Part shown: positions 6,861 through 14,331 of the stretch, piece by piece
Position numbering within the stretch: the stretch's first letter is position 1
How the letters are laid out: the number at the start of each line of letters is the position of its first letter
Assembly (NCBI GenBank): GCA_964450435.1
Contig: CAYVCX010000046.1
Coordinates: 1-23,685 of the forward strand
Direction: 5' to 3'
From: SKLM01 sp964450435
GTDB taxonomy: Bacteria > Chloroflexota > Anaerolineae > B4-G1
Length of the DNA stretch: 23,685 bases
The notes under the pieces: generated by a model
The model's input: only the letters and a program-made list of their open reading frames with translations
Told to the model about the DNA's origin: nothing
Databases searched by the model: none
Translations under genes and position numbers: made by a program

Positions 6861-7685
6861 TTACCGCTCCCCGCTGAGACGCGGGTTCAGCTGTGACTCC
6901 AGGGAGAACCCCACGAAGGTGAGCGCCAGCACCACCAGTGTGATGCACACCCCCGGCGGGACCGCCCAGCGCATCCAGATGTCTGAGACAAAGATTGTAG
7001 GATACTCAAACGCGTAGTGCAAGATCGAGCCCCAGCTCTTCACCGTGGGATCACCCAGGCCCAGGAAGCTGAGCCCCGACTCCGCCAGGATGATATGCTG
7101 AAACTCCACGATGAACCGCACCAGTCCGATCGACACCGTGCCGGGAAGCAGATGATGCACCAGGATGCGAACGTCGCCCGCTCCTATCGCGACGGCGGCC
7201 TCCACGTAGCCGTTGTACCGCTCGCTCAGGATCTGCGAGCGGACCAGACGCGTCGTTCGGGTCCATCCGAACAGCAGGAAGAAAACGACCAACGTCCAGA
7301 AACCTGGCCTGAGAAACGCTGCCAGGAACACGATCAGCGGGAACCGGGGTACCACCAGGAAGACGTCCACCACCCGCATAATCGCGAACCCCATTCTGTC
7401 ATACGCCCCCGCGACCACACCGAGCGCAATGCCCACCACCGTTGACAGGCTGGCCGCCAGAAAGGCGACCAGGAGGGAGAACCGCGCCCCGTGGAGCAGC
7501 TCGCTCAGTACGTCCTGACCAATGTCGTTGGTCCCCAGAGGATGCGCCGGTGACGGCGGCAGCATCGGCTCGCTCATCGCCCTCGGGTCATGGGGCGAGA
7601 CCCACGGCGCCAGAGCAGCCGCCAGTGCGAACAGCGCCAGCAGACCCCACCCCACCCCGCCCAGCCAGCGGTTCACGCCGCGCAC
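6861..7685 (-). CDS. Peptide/nickel-type ABC transporter permease, DppC/NikC family
   Basis: The 274-residue inner-membrane permease has the OppC-type N-terminal pattern (PWVSPHDPRAMSEPMLPPSPAHPLGTNDIGQDVLSELL), in which the GTDxxGRDVxSR motif reads GTNDIGQDVLSEL. The ATPase-contacting EAA loop is in VEAAVAIGAGDVRILVHHLLP. There are six predicted helices. The start is GTG at 7685, with a purine-rich GCGGGGG stretch upstream as a weak ribosome site. It is the last gene of the SBP-B-C set (8787-10316, 7734-8729), 48 bp after the B permease. No ATPase genes follow; the next gene is the Fur-family regulator after 109 bp. Substrate (peptide, nickel complex or other) is unknown. Confidence 0.92.
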   Translation of the reverse strand: MRGVNRWLGGVGWGLLALFALAAALAPWVSPHDPRAMSEPMLPPSPAHPLGTNDIGQDVLSELLHGARFSLLVAFLAASLSTVVGIALGVVAGAYDRMGFAIMRVVDVFLVVPRFPLIVFLAAFLRPGFWTLVVFFLLFGWTRTTRLVRSQILSERYNGYVEAAVAIGAGDVRILVHHLLPGTVSIGLVRFIVEFQHIILAESGLSFLGLGDPTVKSWGSILHYAFEYPTIFVSDIWMRWAVPPGVCITLVVLALTFVGFSLESQLNPRLSGER

Positions 7686-7733
7686 GGGTAGCCCCCGCTG
7701 GAGCCTCGTTCAACCCTCTGAGCAGCCATCCGG

Positions 7734-8729
7734 CTAAGCCATCCCATTCCCTCTCCTCACTCGCGGGTCCAGCCGACCGTAGACCAGGTCCGCCCCCAGG
7801 TTCAGCCCCACCACGAACACCATCGTGACCAGAAAGGCCCCCTGGAGCAGCGGGTAGTCCCGCGCCGCCCCCGCCTCATAGATCAGTGTGCCCATCCCGG
7901 GGTAGGCGAACACCACCTCCACAAACATCGTACCCATAATCAAGAAACCGAAACGCATCGCCACCGTCGTGACAATCGGCAGCAGCGCATTCGGCAGGGC
8001 GTGCTGCACCAGAACCAGAGTTTCCACTACCCCCTTGGAGCGAGCCGTCCGCACATAGTCCTCGCCCAACACGCTGAGCATCGAATTCCGCGTCAGCAGG
8101 TAGATGCCCGGTAGGTACGTCAGCACCAACGTGAGGCAGGGCAACAACCAGTGACGGAGCACACTCGCCACCTGTTCGAGCCCTCCATACCGGGCCGCGT
8201 CCGCGCTCTGAGCGCCTCCAATCGGGAACAGGCCCCACCGGACGCTGAACAGCATGATGAACAACATCCCCAGGAAGAAGGGCGGCCAGGAACCCAGTGA
8301 GAAGATCGTGATCAGCAGCCCTACGTCAGTCCTCGATCCCCGCCGCCAGGCCGACGCCGCCCCCAACACCAGCCCCAGTGCGACGTACATCAGGGCCGCC
8401 GTGCCGCCCAGGAACAGCGTCCACTTCAGCCGTCCCAGGATCACCGTACGTACCGGCGCATTGTAGTAGATCGACCAGCCCAGATCCCCGCGGAACAGAC
8501 CGCCCACATAATCCACATACTGCGCAGCCAGCGGCTTGTCCAGCCCGTAGTACTCCAGCAGATTCGCCCGCATCTCCTCGGTCAGGAGCAGCGGCGCATC
8601 CGCCCCCGGATCGCCCAGCAGGTAGGAGAGCGGATCACCCGGCATCATGCGCGGCAGAAAGAAGTTCAGCGTGAGCAGGACGAAGATGGTGATCAGATAC
8701 TGGACCGCCCTAGAACCGCCGTTGCTCAC
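7734..8729 (-). CDS. Peptide/nickel-type ABC transporter permease, DppB/NikB family
   Basis: This 331-residue membrane permease pairs with the C permease downstream. It starts with the hydrophobic helix QYLITIFVLLTLNFFLPRMMPGDP typical of OppB/DppB proteins, then a periplasmic loop (LLEYYGLDKPLAAQYVDYV), PVRTVILGRLKWTLFLGG, and the EAA loop DYVRTARSKGVVETLVLVQHALPNALLP. It ends LGADLVYGRLDPRVR, the usual OppB ending. The start is GTG at 8729 with AGGTAAGG about nine bases upstream. It is separated from the binding-protein gene by 57 bp that include a 12-bp palindrome. Confidence 0.93.
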   Translation of the reverse strand: MSNGGSRAVQYLITIFVLLTLNFFLPRMMPGDPLSYLLGDPGADAPLLLTEEMRANLLEYYGLDKPLAAQYVDYVGGLFRGDLGWSIYYNAPVRTVILGRLKWTLFLGGTAALMYVALGLVLGAASAWRRGSRTDVGLLITIFSLGSWPPFFLGMLFIMLFSVRWGLFPIGGAQSADAARYGGLEQVASVLRHWLLPCLTLVLTYLPGIYLLTRNSMLSVLGEDYVRTARSKGVVETLVLVQHALPNALLPIVTTVAMRFGFLIMGTMFVEVVFAYPGMGTLIYEAGAARDYPLLQGAFLVTMVFVVGLNLGADLVYGRLDPRVRRGNGMA

Positions 8730-8764
8730 GGGCTGTGCCTTACCTGCACCCCGCCTCGTGCACG

Positions 8765-8776
8765 GCGCGATCGCGC
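8765..8776. repeat. 12-bp palindrome between binding protein and permease genes
   Basis: GCGCGATCGCGC is a perfect palindrome in the SBP-to-permease gap of the first importer. As RNA it gives only a small hairpin (4 bp, GATC loop), much weaker than those at 14295-14324 and 20997-21030, though GTGC/GCAC can add pairs outside it. Confidence 0.5.
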
Positions 8777-8786
8777 ACTCATCGCA

Positions 8787-10316
8787 TTACGGCAGGAAGA
8801 TCAGCTTGTTCATCGAGATTGGGATGCCGAAGCCCACACCGCCCCGGGTGTAGAACCAGGTATCCAACACAGAGGCGTCGTACACCGTCCACATCTTCGG
8901 ATGGTACAGCGTCAGCACTGGCAGATCCTCGACGATGATCTCTTGAAGCCTCCACACCGTCTCACGCCGCGCCTCTTCATCCGCCTCGGCCGCTTGCTCT
9001 CGGTACAGAGCATCGTACGCCGGGTTGTTGTATCCCTTGGCCGGCCACGTTGGCGTCTCCAGCATCGCCGGATTGGCCACGCCGCCGTGCCCGCTGATAG
9101 CCAGGTCGAAGTTGCCCTCTCGCAGCAGCCCGTCGATGGTGCTGTAGTCGCCGGTCTGCACCTCGACCTCGATCCCAACCGCCTCCAGGTCAGCCTGCAC
9201 CAGCTCCGCCTCGCGCGCGAAGCCAGGCGTGGTGATCAGACGAAGGCTTAGATCGGTAGCCCCGGCTTCTTCCAACATCGCCCTGGCTTGCTCTGGGTCG
9301 TGCTCATACGCGGGCAGATCCGGGTTGTGCCACTCGGTGAAGGGCGATATGATGCCCGGATTGGCCACTATCGCCCCCCCATGAGTCACCTGATCCACCA
9401 CTCGCTGCCGGTCTATCGCGTGGGCCACGGCGCGCCGCAGCTCCACGTCGTCGAAGGGGGGCTTCTGCGTGTTAAAGATCGTCTTCAGCACCCAGAAGCT
9501 GGGGCCGTCGATGATACGGTAGCCTTCCTTACCCCGGAACGCCTCCACCGCCTCGATCTCTTTGCCCCAGAACGAGGCATAGTCGGTCGTAGCAGTCTCC
9601 AGCGCCAGGGCCTGGTTTTCCACCTTGATGAAGGTCAGCTTGTCGACGGTCGGGGTGCCCTTGAAATGGTCTTCGTTCGCCTCGCAGACGTAGCGCCCCT
9701 CCTCTTTGCTGTACTCGAGCAACTTGAAGGGCCCGCTGCCAATGACGGCGTCTTCTGAGGTCAGCTTGCCCGGGTCGTCGATCCCCTCCCACACGTGTTT
9801 GGGAATAATGGGGAGCGAACCGATCAGCGTCTCGTGGGCTCCCGCGATGGGCTCTGTCAGGTTGAGCACCACGGTCTCCTCGTCAACGGCCTCGGCGCCT
9901 GCGATCTTGTTGGCCGGCCAGGACCACTTGAAGGCGCCCTGATGGGCCTCGAAGTACTCGAAGGTGAAGGCCACGTCCTCGGTGGTCAGCGGCTGACCGT
10001 CGTGCCAGGTGACGTCGGAGCGGAGCGTGAAGGTCCACTCGGTGCCGTCGTCGGAGACCGTCCACGCCTCGGCCAGCCACGGGATCACACCCTGCTCATC
10101 CTTCCACGTCAGCGTGTCGAACAGCAAGGACATGCGGATGTAGCCCGGACCCCGCGAGTAGAACGCAAAGGGCGACGGATAGCCCCAGTCGTCCCCAGGC
10201 AGGGTGAGCGTCTTCGTTCCCGCCGCTGGAGGGGCCGGAGTGGGGCTTGCCCCACACCGCACCGCACCAGTTATGACGAGCAGAGCTGCAAATCCAGCCA
10301 GCAGTCTGTTGGTCAA
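8787..10316 (-). CDS. Peptide/nickel-type ABC transporter substrate-binding protein (SBP_bac_5 family)
   Basis: This extracytoplasmic solute receptor of the first importer has 509 residues. Family hallmarks: LAEAWTVSDDGTEWTFTLRSDVTWHDGQPLTTEDVAFTFEY, GSGPFKLLEY, and DVELRRAVAHAIDRQRVV, with a typical C-terminus (WRLQEIIVEDLPVLTLYHP). The TTG at 10316 is chosen: GAGGAG lies seven bases upstream and it gives a clean signal peptide, MTNRLLAGFAALLVITGAV. An upstream TTG at 10355 would add a charged, non-signal stretch. The signal ends AVRC followed by GASPTPAPP; a Cys before a Pro-rich linker is lipoprotein-like, but Arg just before the Cys is unusual for a lipobox. The ligand cannot be named. 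Confidence 0.92.
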   Translation of the reverse strand: MTNRLLAGFAALLVITGAVRCGASPTPAPPAAGTKTLTLPGDDWGYPSPFAFYSRGPGYIRMSLLFDTLTWKDEQGVIPWLAEAWTVSDDGTEWTFTLRSDVTWHDGQPLTTEDVAFTFEYFEAHQGAFKWSWPANKIAGAEAVDEETVVLNLTEPIAGAHETLIGSLPIIPKHVWEGIDDPGKLTSEDAVIGSGPFKLLEYSKEEGRYVCEANEDHFKGTPTVDKLTFIKVENQALALETATTDYASFWGKEIEAVEAFRGKEGYRIIDGPSFWVLKTIFNTQKPPFDDVELRRAVAHAIDRQRVVDQVTHGGAIVANPGIISPFTEWHNPDLPAYEHDPEQARAMLEEAGATDLSLRLITTPGFAREAELVQADLEAVGIEVEVQTGDYSTIDGLLREGNFDLAISGHGGVANPAMLETPTWPAKGYNNPAYDALYREQAAEADEEARRETVWRLQEIIVEDLPVLTLYHPKMWTVYDASVLDTWFYTRGGVGFGIPISMNKLIFLP

Positions 10317-10423
10317 GAGAGTGCTCCTCAATCTAGGTTCAACCCAATCGGTCAAGTGACAAGGCGGTCACGCGTGAACGCGCAAAGCCCAAAACGTGAG
10401 GGTTCAAAGCCGTACGCAATTCT

Positions 10424-10441
10424 ACGTTTCACGTTTCACGT
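10424..10441. repeat. Short tandem repeat ACGTTTC x2 + ACGT
   Basis: The heptamer ACGTTTC occurs twice in tandem, followed by ACGT, in the 192-bp gap between FmdE and the first binding-protein gene. The complementary strand reads as GTGAAAC units. It resembles short intergenic repeats often scattered in Chloroflexota genomes (from memory, not checked). A 10-bp palindrome TCACGCGTGA follows the pattern at 10368-10377. Confidence 0.5.
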
Positions 10442-10508
10442 CCTGCTACCACGCCAGTTATGCAACTCAAGATTCCTACCCGACCGACGAAGCGATCAGC
10501 GCAACCCC

Positions 10509-11213
10509 CTACGTGATCGACATGCCCGACCCGTCCAGCACGTACCGCTCCGCTCCAGCGCACGCGATGCACACCGGCTCGCCCTCCCGCAGCCGCGCCT
10601 TCGTCTCCATCACGCTCTCGCCGCAGACGGAGCAGATGGCCGAGTCGTGAATCGGGGCATAGGCCGGCAGCTCGATCTGCTTCCTCTCGACGCTGAAGAT
10701 CTCCTCCTCCGGTACGTCCAGTTGCTTACAAGAGGTCTCGGTCCAGAGCTGCGACAATCGTGCCTGCTCCTCAGGCGTCGGCTCCTCGCGGTTCGTCACG
10801 ATCTTCTCGAACAGCTCATGGGCCTCCGGGTATCGCTCGTCGAAGCTGGTGCTGTAGTCGGCGCGCACGGCGACGCGGACCGCCTCACCATTTCGCTTGG
10901 CCACCGTCACCGCCGTCTTCCCCAGATCGTGGTAGATCAGAGCGTTGTTGGCGAAGGAGCAGCCGGTCGTCATCTGGATGCCGTCGCTGAAGCAGTTGTT
11001 GGCCTCCACGATGGCGATCACCTCCTCCATGCCCAGATTGCGCTCGATGCCCAGCGCCTTCAGCGCGACATACCCGGCGCGCACGCCGAGCGCCACGTAG
11101 GGGCAGAAGTGGCCGTGCAGTTCTCCAGCCTTCTTCAGCAGCCCTTCCAGGTCTCCTTCGCGGATCATCGCCTCAATCGGCGCTCTGGGGTTCTGTGGCA
11201 ATTCTACAGTCAT
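10509..11213 (-). CDS. FmdE-family protein with C-terminal zinc ribbon
   Basis: The 234-residue soluble protein has an FmdE (formylmethanofuran dehydrogenase subunit E-like) domain over about residues 20-170: AGELHGHFCPYVALGVRAG with Cys37, and EANNCFSDGIQMTTGCSFANN with Cys74 and Cys85, then YHDLGKTAVTVAKR. A treble-clef or TraR/DksA-like zinc ribbon closes it, with Cys194-x2-Cys197 and Cys215-x2-Cys218. The family is named after a methanogen subunit, but in bacteria its role is not established; metal binding through His/Cys is the consistent theme. The ATG at 11213 has GGGAG six bases upstream. It lies between two nickel/peptide-type importers on the same strand, 296 bp after the methyltransferase, which suggests metal handling. 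That is inference. Confidence 0.88.
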   Translation of the reverse strand: MTVELPQNPRAPIEAMIREGDLEGLLKKAGELHGHFCPYVALGVRAGYVALKALGIERNLGMEEVIAIVEANNCFSDGIQMTTGCSFANNALIYHDLGKTAVTVAKRNGEAVRVAVRADYSTSFDERYPEAHELFEKIVTNREEPTPEEQARLSQLWTETSCKQLDVPEEEIFSVERKQIELPAYAPIHDSAICSVCGESVMETKARLREGEPVCIACAGAERYVLDGSGMSIT

Positions 11214-11509
11214 CGTCTTCTCCCATCCCGGTGTGTAGGTCCACTGTGCCGCTTGCCCAGCAGATTACATGTGCTATCCGAACTCACTGCTTGGCTAGAA
11301 GCCGCTGTCACTACAGTCATCTGCAATACCAACGACCTCACAAGAAGCCTATGCGCTTTCAAGAAAACAGGGTTCTTGCGATGTCCAAGACACGCCGTAC
11401 AACTCCCCGACTCAGGACGCGACGGGTACCACAGGCAACTGAGAGAACTGAAAATGGAGTCGAAGATGATGCCAGACCTCTGTCGCTCTTCGTGGCGCTG
11501 TTGTCGATC
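11214..11509 (-). other. Gap between methyltransferase and FmdE genes
   Basis: No gene was recognised. A weak 6-bp hairpin (11360-11365 with 11373-11378, CAAGAA/TTCTTG) could be a poor terminator after the methyltransferase operon, but no T-run follows on the - strand. An FmdE promoter is expected here, but no convincing -35/-10 pair was found. Confidence 0.4.
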
Positions 11510-12394
11510 TCACATCGCACCATCCTGCTCCCGAGATCGTGCCCATCTTGCTGTCGGAGGACCGCCCCCGTCCAGAAAACTCCGGTTCCCATCGATGGTC
11601 AGCAGCGCGACTCGGCGGCCATCGTAGATCCCGATGCCATCCCCTCGGCGCTCCGTGAACGGAAGTAGGGCAGAACGCAAGGACTTCCGGCGGTCTCCAT
11701 CCAGGTGGAGGTGATGTGCCCACCAGTCCACCAGGTCTTCCTCCGTCTCATAGACATAGTTGCTGCTCACCCAGATCACCTCGACGTCGGCACAAACGCC
11801 CATCTCCAGAAGCAGGGGGTAGAGATGTCCAAGATGAGGGGAGGAGATGCGATCCCCCCCTCTGAAACGGCGGTGGAGGGCCCGATACCACGTTGACTGC
11901 TCGCCGATCCCCATGAGAACGACCGTACGGGAAGCGACACCCACCAATCTCTGCACGACATCGTCAATGGACAGTATGTTGTACAGAGAGTGAGATGCTA
12001 GCGCCAGATCGAAGGGACCAACTACGTCCTGCAGCCCTTCCTCAGCAGGCTCTGGGATGATCCGCACGTTGGTCACACCAGCCTGCGCCAGGTTGCGCTC
12101 CAAGACCTCCCGCATGGCCCGGGAAGGCTCTATGGCCACGAGTTCTTTCACCTGCGAGGCCAGCGGAATGGTGAAGGCACCACTTCCCGGTCCGATCTCC
12201 AGCACTCGTGTGCTCTTTCCCACGTACGGGAGAATCCGCGGGAGGATGACACCGACGTAGTCGTTGTGCGCTACCCATTTATCATACCAACGCGCCAGCC
12301 GCTGCCACATTTCCTCGTCTGAACGCTGGCGTGCACCTCGACAATCCGTCACCTGCTGTTTCCATTCCTCCAGAGCTGACACAGTGCCTCCCAT
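11510..12394 (-). CDS. Class I SAM-dependent methyltransferase
   Basis: This cytosolic Rossmann-fold methyltransferase of 294 residues carries the SAM motif I, RVLEIGPGSGAF (63-74), and the acidic loop LVAIEPS after strand 2. A downstream PFDLALASHSLYNI fits motif II. The N-terminal helix WYDKWVAHNDYVGVILPRILPYV precedes the fold. The acceptor substrate is not identifiable. The start codon lies six bases after the stop of the upstream C permease, so translation is probably coupled and the enzyme belongs to the importer operon. ATG 12394 has no ribosome site. GTG at 12382, four bases after GGGAGG, is an alternative start that removes four residues. A methyltransferase inside a nickel-type importer operon could modify the imported chelate or make a metal ligand (inference). 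Confidence 0.88.
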   Translation of the reverse strand: MGGTVSALEEWKQQVTDCRGARQRSDEEMWQRLARWYDKWVAHNDYVGVILPRILPYVGKSTRVLEIGPGSGAFTIPLASQVKELVAIEPSRAMREVLERNLAQAGVTNVRIIPEPAEEGLQDVVGPFDLALASHSLYNILSIDDVVQRLVGVASRTVVLMGIGEQSTWYRALHRRFRGGDRISSPHLGHLYPLLLEMGVCADVEVIWVSSNYVYETEEDLVDWWAHHLHLDGDRRKSLRSALLPFTERRGDGIGIYDGRRVALLTIDGNRSFLDGGGPPTARWARSREQDGAM

Positions 12395-12400
12395 ATGGCT

Positions 12401-13324
12401 CTACGATACAATGTGTCGGTACCGGGGGTCGAGGAAGTCGCGCAGCGTATCCCCCAGTAGATTGGCAGATAGCACAGCAGCGACGATGGCCAGACCGGGA
12501 GAGATGGCGAGCCACGGGGCAGTCTGTGCGTGCAGTTGAGCGTAATTCACCATAGCCCCCCACTCCGGGTGAGGCAGCTGCACCCCGAGCCCGATGAAGC
12601 TCAGGCCAGACATACTCAACAGCACACTCCCCAGGTCAAGGGTGGCCATGACAACCACCGGTCCCAGGATGCTGGGCAGTACGTGGTGGATGACGATGCG
12701 CCTATTGCGCGCTCCGATGGAACGGGCAGCAAGGACGAACTCTCGCTCCCGGACCGACAGGACAAGGCTCCGCACCAATCGTGCACAACCGGCCCAACGC
12801 ACCAGGATCAGACCCAGGATCAGGTTCCGCAGGCCAGGTCCCAATAGACCGACCACGACAAGGGCCAGTACGATGGATGGAAAGGCCAACACAGTGTCAA
12901 CGAGGCGCATCACGATCTCGTCGATCCATCCGCCGTAGAACCCTGCAACGGTTCCCAGGACGACGCCCACCGTCGTCACGACCACCACCGTGAATCCGGC
13001 TGCACCCAATGAGACCCGCGCGCCGACCAGCAGGCGACTTAGCACATCTCGCCCCAGGTGATCGGTACCCAGGAGATGCACCCGACCAGGCGGCACGAGG
13101 GTGCGTTCCAGATCGATGGCCAGGGGATCGTAAGGTGCGACGAGAGGAGCCAGCGAGGCGGCAACCACCAGGATGAATAGCATCAGGAATCCGATGACGC
13201 CCGTTGCCGTCGGCCGGAGGTGACGCGGCAACCAGCCAAGCCGCGTCAGTGACCGTTCCCCGTCCTGAGCCGCGCCGTTCAGGGTGTGTCCTCTGAGCCT
13301 GACCGGAGATTCCACCTGTTCCAT
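12401..13324 (-). CDS. NikC/DppC-type ABC transporter permease
   Basis: The 307-residue membrane permease has the OppC/NikC N-terminal block: VAPYDPLAIDLERTLVPP, then LLGTDHLGRDVLSRLLVGARVSL with the intact GTDxxGRDVxSR motif. The EAA loop is EFVLAARSIGARNRRIVIHHVLPSI, followed by LSFIGLGVQLPHPEWG. The end DTLRDFLDPRYR is typical. The ATG at 13324 has GGGAGA upstream. It lies 18 bp downstream of the B permease and 6 bp before the methyltransferase. No ATPase gene is in the operon. Confidence 0.94.
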   Translation of the reverse strand: MEQVESPVRLRGHTLNGAAQDGERSLTRLGWLPRHLRPTATGVIGFLMLFILVVAASLAPLVAPYDPLAIDLERTLVPPGRVHLLGTDHLGRDVLSRLLVGARVSLGAAGFTVVVVTTVGVVLGTVAGFYGGWIDEIVMRLVDTVLAFPSIVLALVVVGLLGPGLRNLILGLILVRWAGCARLVRSLVLSVREREFVLAARSIGARNRRIVIHHVLPSILGPVVVMATLDLGSVLLSMSGLSFIGLGVQLPHPEWGAMVNYAQLHAQTAPWLAISPGLAIVAAVLSANLLGDTLRDFLDPRYRHIVS

Positions 13325-13342
13325 CGATCAGTCTCCCGGTGG

Positions 13343-14278
13343 CTACGCCCCGTAGTCGACCCGTGGATCCAGCCAGCGGCACACCAGATCCACGGCGAAG
13401 TTAATGAACACGAATACCAGGGTGATGAACAGCGCGAAGCCTTGGATAACGGGGAAATCCCGCCCCAGAATGGATCTAAGCACGAGCATTCCCAGCCCGG
13501 GCCAGGCGAACACCGTCTCGATGATGAGAGCACCACCCAGCAGGTTTCCAAATTGCAGACCGAGCACCGTCACGACGGGCAGCAACGACGGCTTCAGCGC
13601 GTGACGGAGCACCACTCCCTTCTCCGATACACCCTTGGCTCGCGCCGTGCGGACGAAGCCCTCATTCAGCACTTCCAGCAGGTTTGCGCGGGTTAGACGC
13701 ATCAGCACCGCCGAAGTGCTCAGACCCAGAGTGCAGGCAGGGAGGATCAAATGGCGCAGTCCGCCCCGTCCCATCGAGGGTAACCAGCCAAGCCGGACGG
13801 CGAAGAACAGAATCAGGATCGTCCCCAGCCAGAAAGAGGGCACGGAAGCGCCCAATAGCGCCAGCAGCCGGCTGACTTGGTCCAGGACGCAATCCCGCCA
13901 TACGGCGGAAAGGATACCCACTGGCAGGGCAATGAGCAACCCGATAATCATACCCCCCGCTGCCAGCTCCAGCGTCCTCGGCAGACGGGCAGCAAGCTCG
14001 TGCCGCACTGGTTGCCCCGTGCCCAGCGACATGCCCAGGTCACCCCGCACCACCCGTCCCAGCCAGCGAGCGTACTGGAGCGGTAGCGGTTGGTCTAGTC
14101 CCAGCTCGTGCCGCACGGCCTCGATCTCTGCTCGACTCGGCTCGATGTCCTTGCCGCGGCTGGCGATTATCTCGGCCGGATCACCCGGAACGACGGCCAT
14201 GAGCCCAAACGTGATCAGCGACACCCCAAGGATCACAGGAACCACCGAGACGAGACGTCGAATGATATACTGACGCAT
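13343..14278 (-). CDS. NikB/DppB-type ABC transporter permease
   Basis: The 311-residue permease starts MRQYIIRRLVSVVPVILGVSLITF, the classical OppB/NikB first helix. It continues with VVPGDPAE, a periplasmic loop (LGLDQPLPLQYARWLGRVVRGDLGMS) and PVRHELAARLPRTLELA. The EAA loop is GFVRTARAKGVSEKGVVLRHALKPSLLPV, and the C-terminus is FAVDLVCRWLDPRV. It works with the C permease (12401-13324) and the NikA-like receptor (14332-15978). A perfect 13-bp stem-loop lies just before it and may set its expression relative to the receptor. Confidence 0.95.
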   Translation of the reverse strand: MRQYIIRRLVSVVPVILGVSLITFGLMAVVPGDPAEIIASRGKDIEPSRAEIEAVRHELGLDQPLPLQYARWLGRVVRGDLGMSLGTGQPVRHELAARLPRTLELAAGGMIIGLLIALPVGILSAVWRDCVLDQVSRLLALLGASVPSFWLGTILILFFAVRLGWLPSMGRGGLRHLILPACTLGLSTSAVLMRLTRANLLEVLNEGFVRTARAKGVSEKGVVLRHALKPSLLPVVTVLGLQFGNLLGGALIIETVFAWPGLGMLVLRSILGRDFPVIQGFALFITLVFVFINFAVDLVCRWLDPRVDYGA

Positions 14279-14294
14279 TCTTCCAAGGTGGATC

Positions 14295-14324
14295 GGCAGC
14301 TTGCCCCGGAGGGGGCAAGCTGCC
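14295..14324 (-). repeat. Perfect 13-bp stem-loop between NikA-like receptor and permease genes
   Basis: GGCAGCTTGCCCC (14295-14307) and GGGGCAAGCTGCC (14312-14324) are exact reverse complements with a 4-base loop. In the - strand mRNA the hairpin begins 7 nt after the receptor's stop and ends 16 nt before the permease ATG. There is no T-run, so it is not a standard terminator. Such intercistronic stems commonly stabilise the upstream receptor message or cause partial termination. Confidence 0.85.
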
Positions 14325-14331
14325 TCGCCCT

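Noticed and set aside
9795..11627. 610-codon open frame on the + strand
   Set aside because: It runs across the binding-protein and FmdE genes in antisense and through their intergenic gap. No family motifs are present.
14295..14324. Rho-independent terminator
   Set aside because: The stem is perfect but no T-run follows on either strand, and the downstream permease would lose its promoter. Listed as an intercistronic stem-loop instead.
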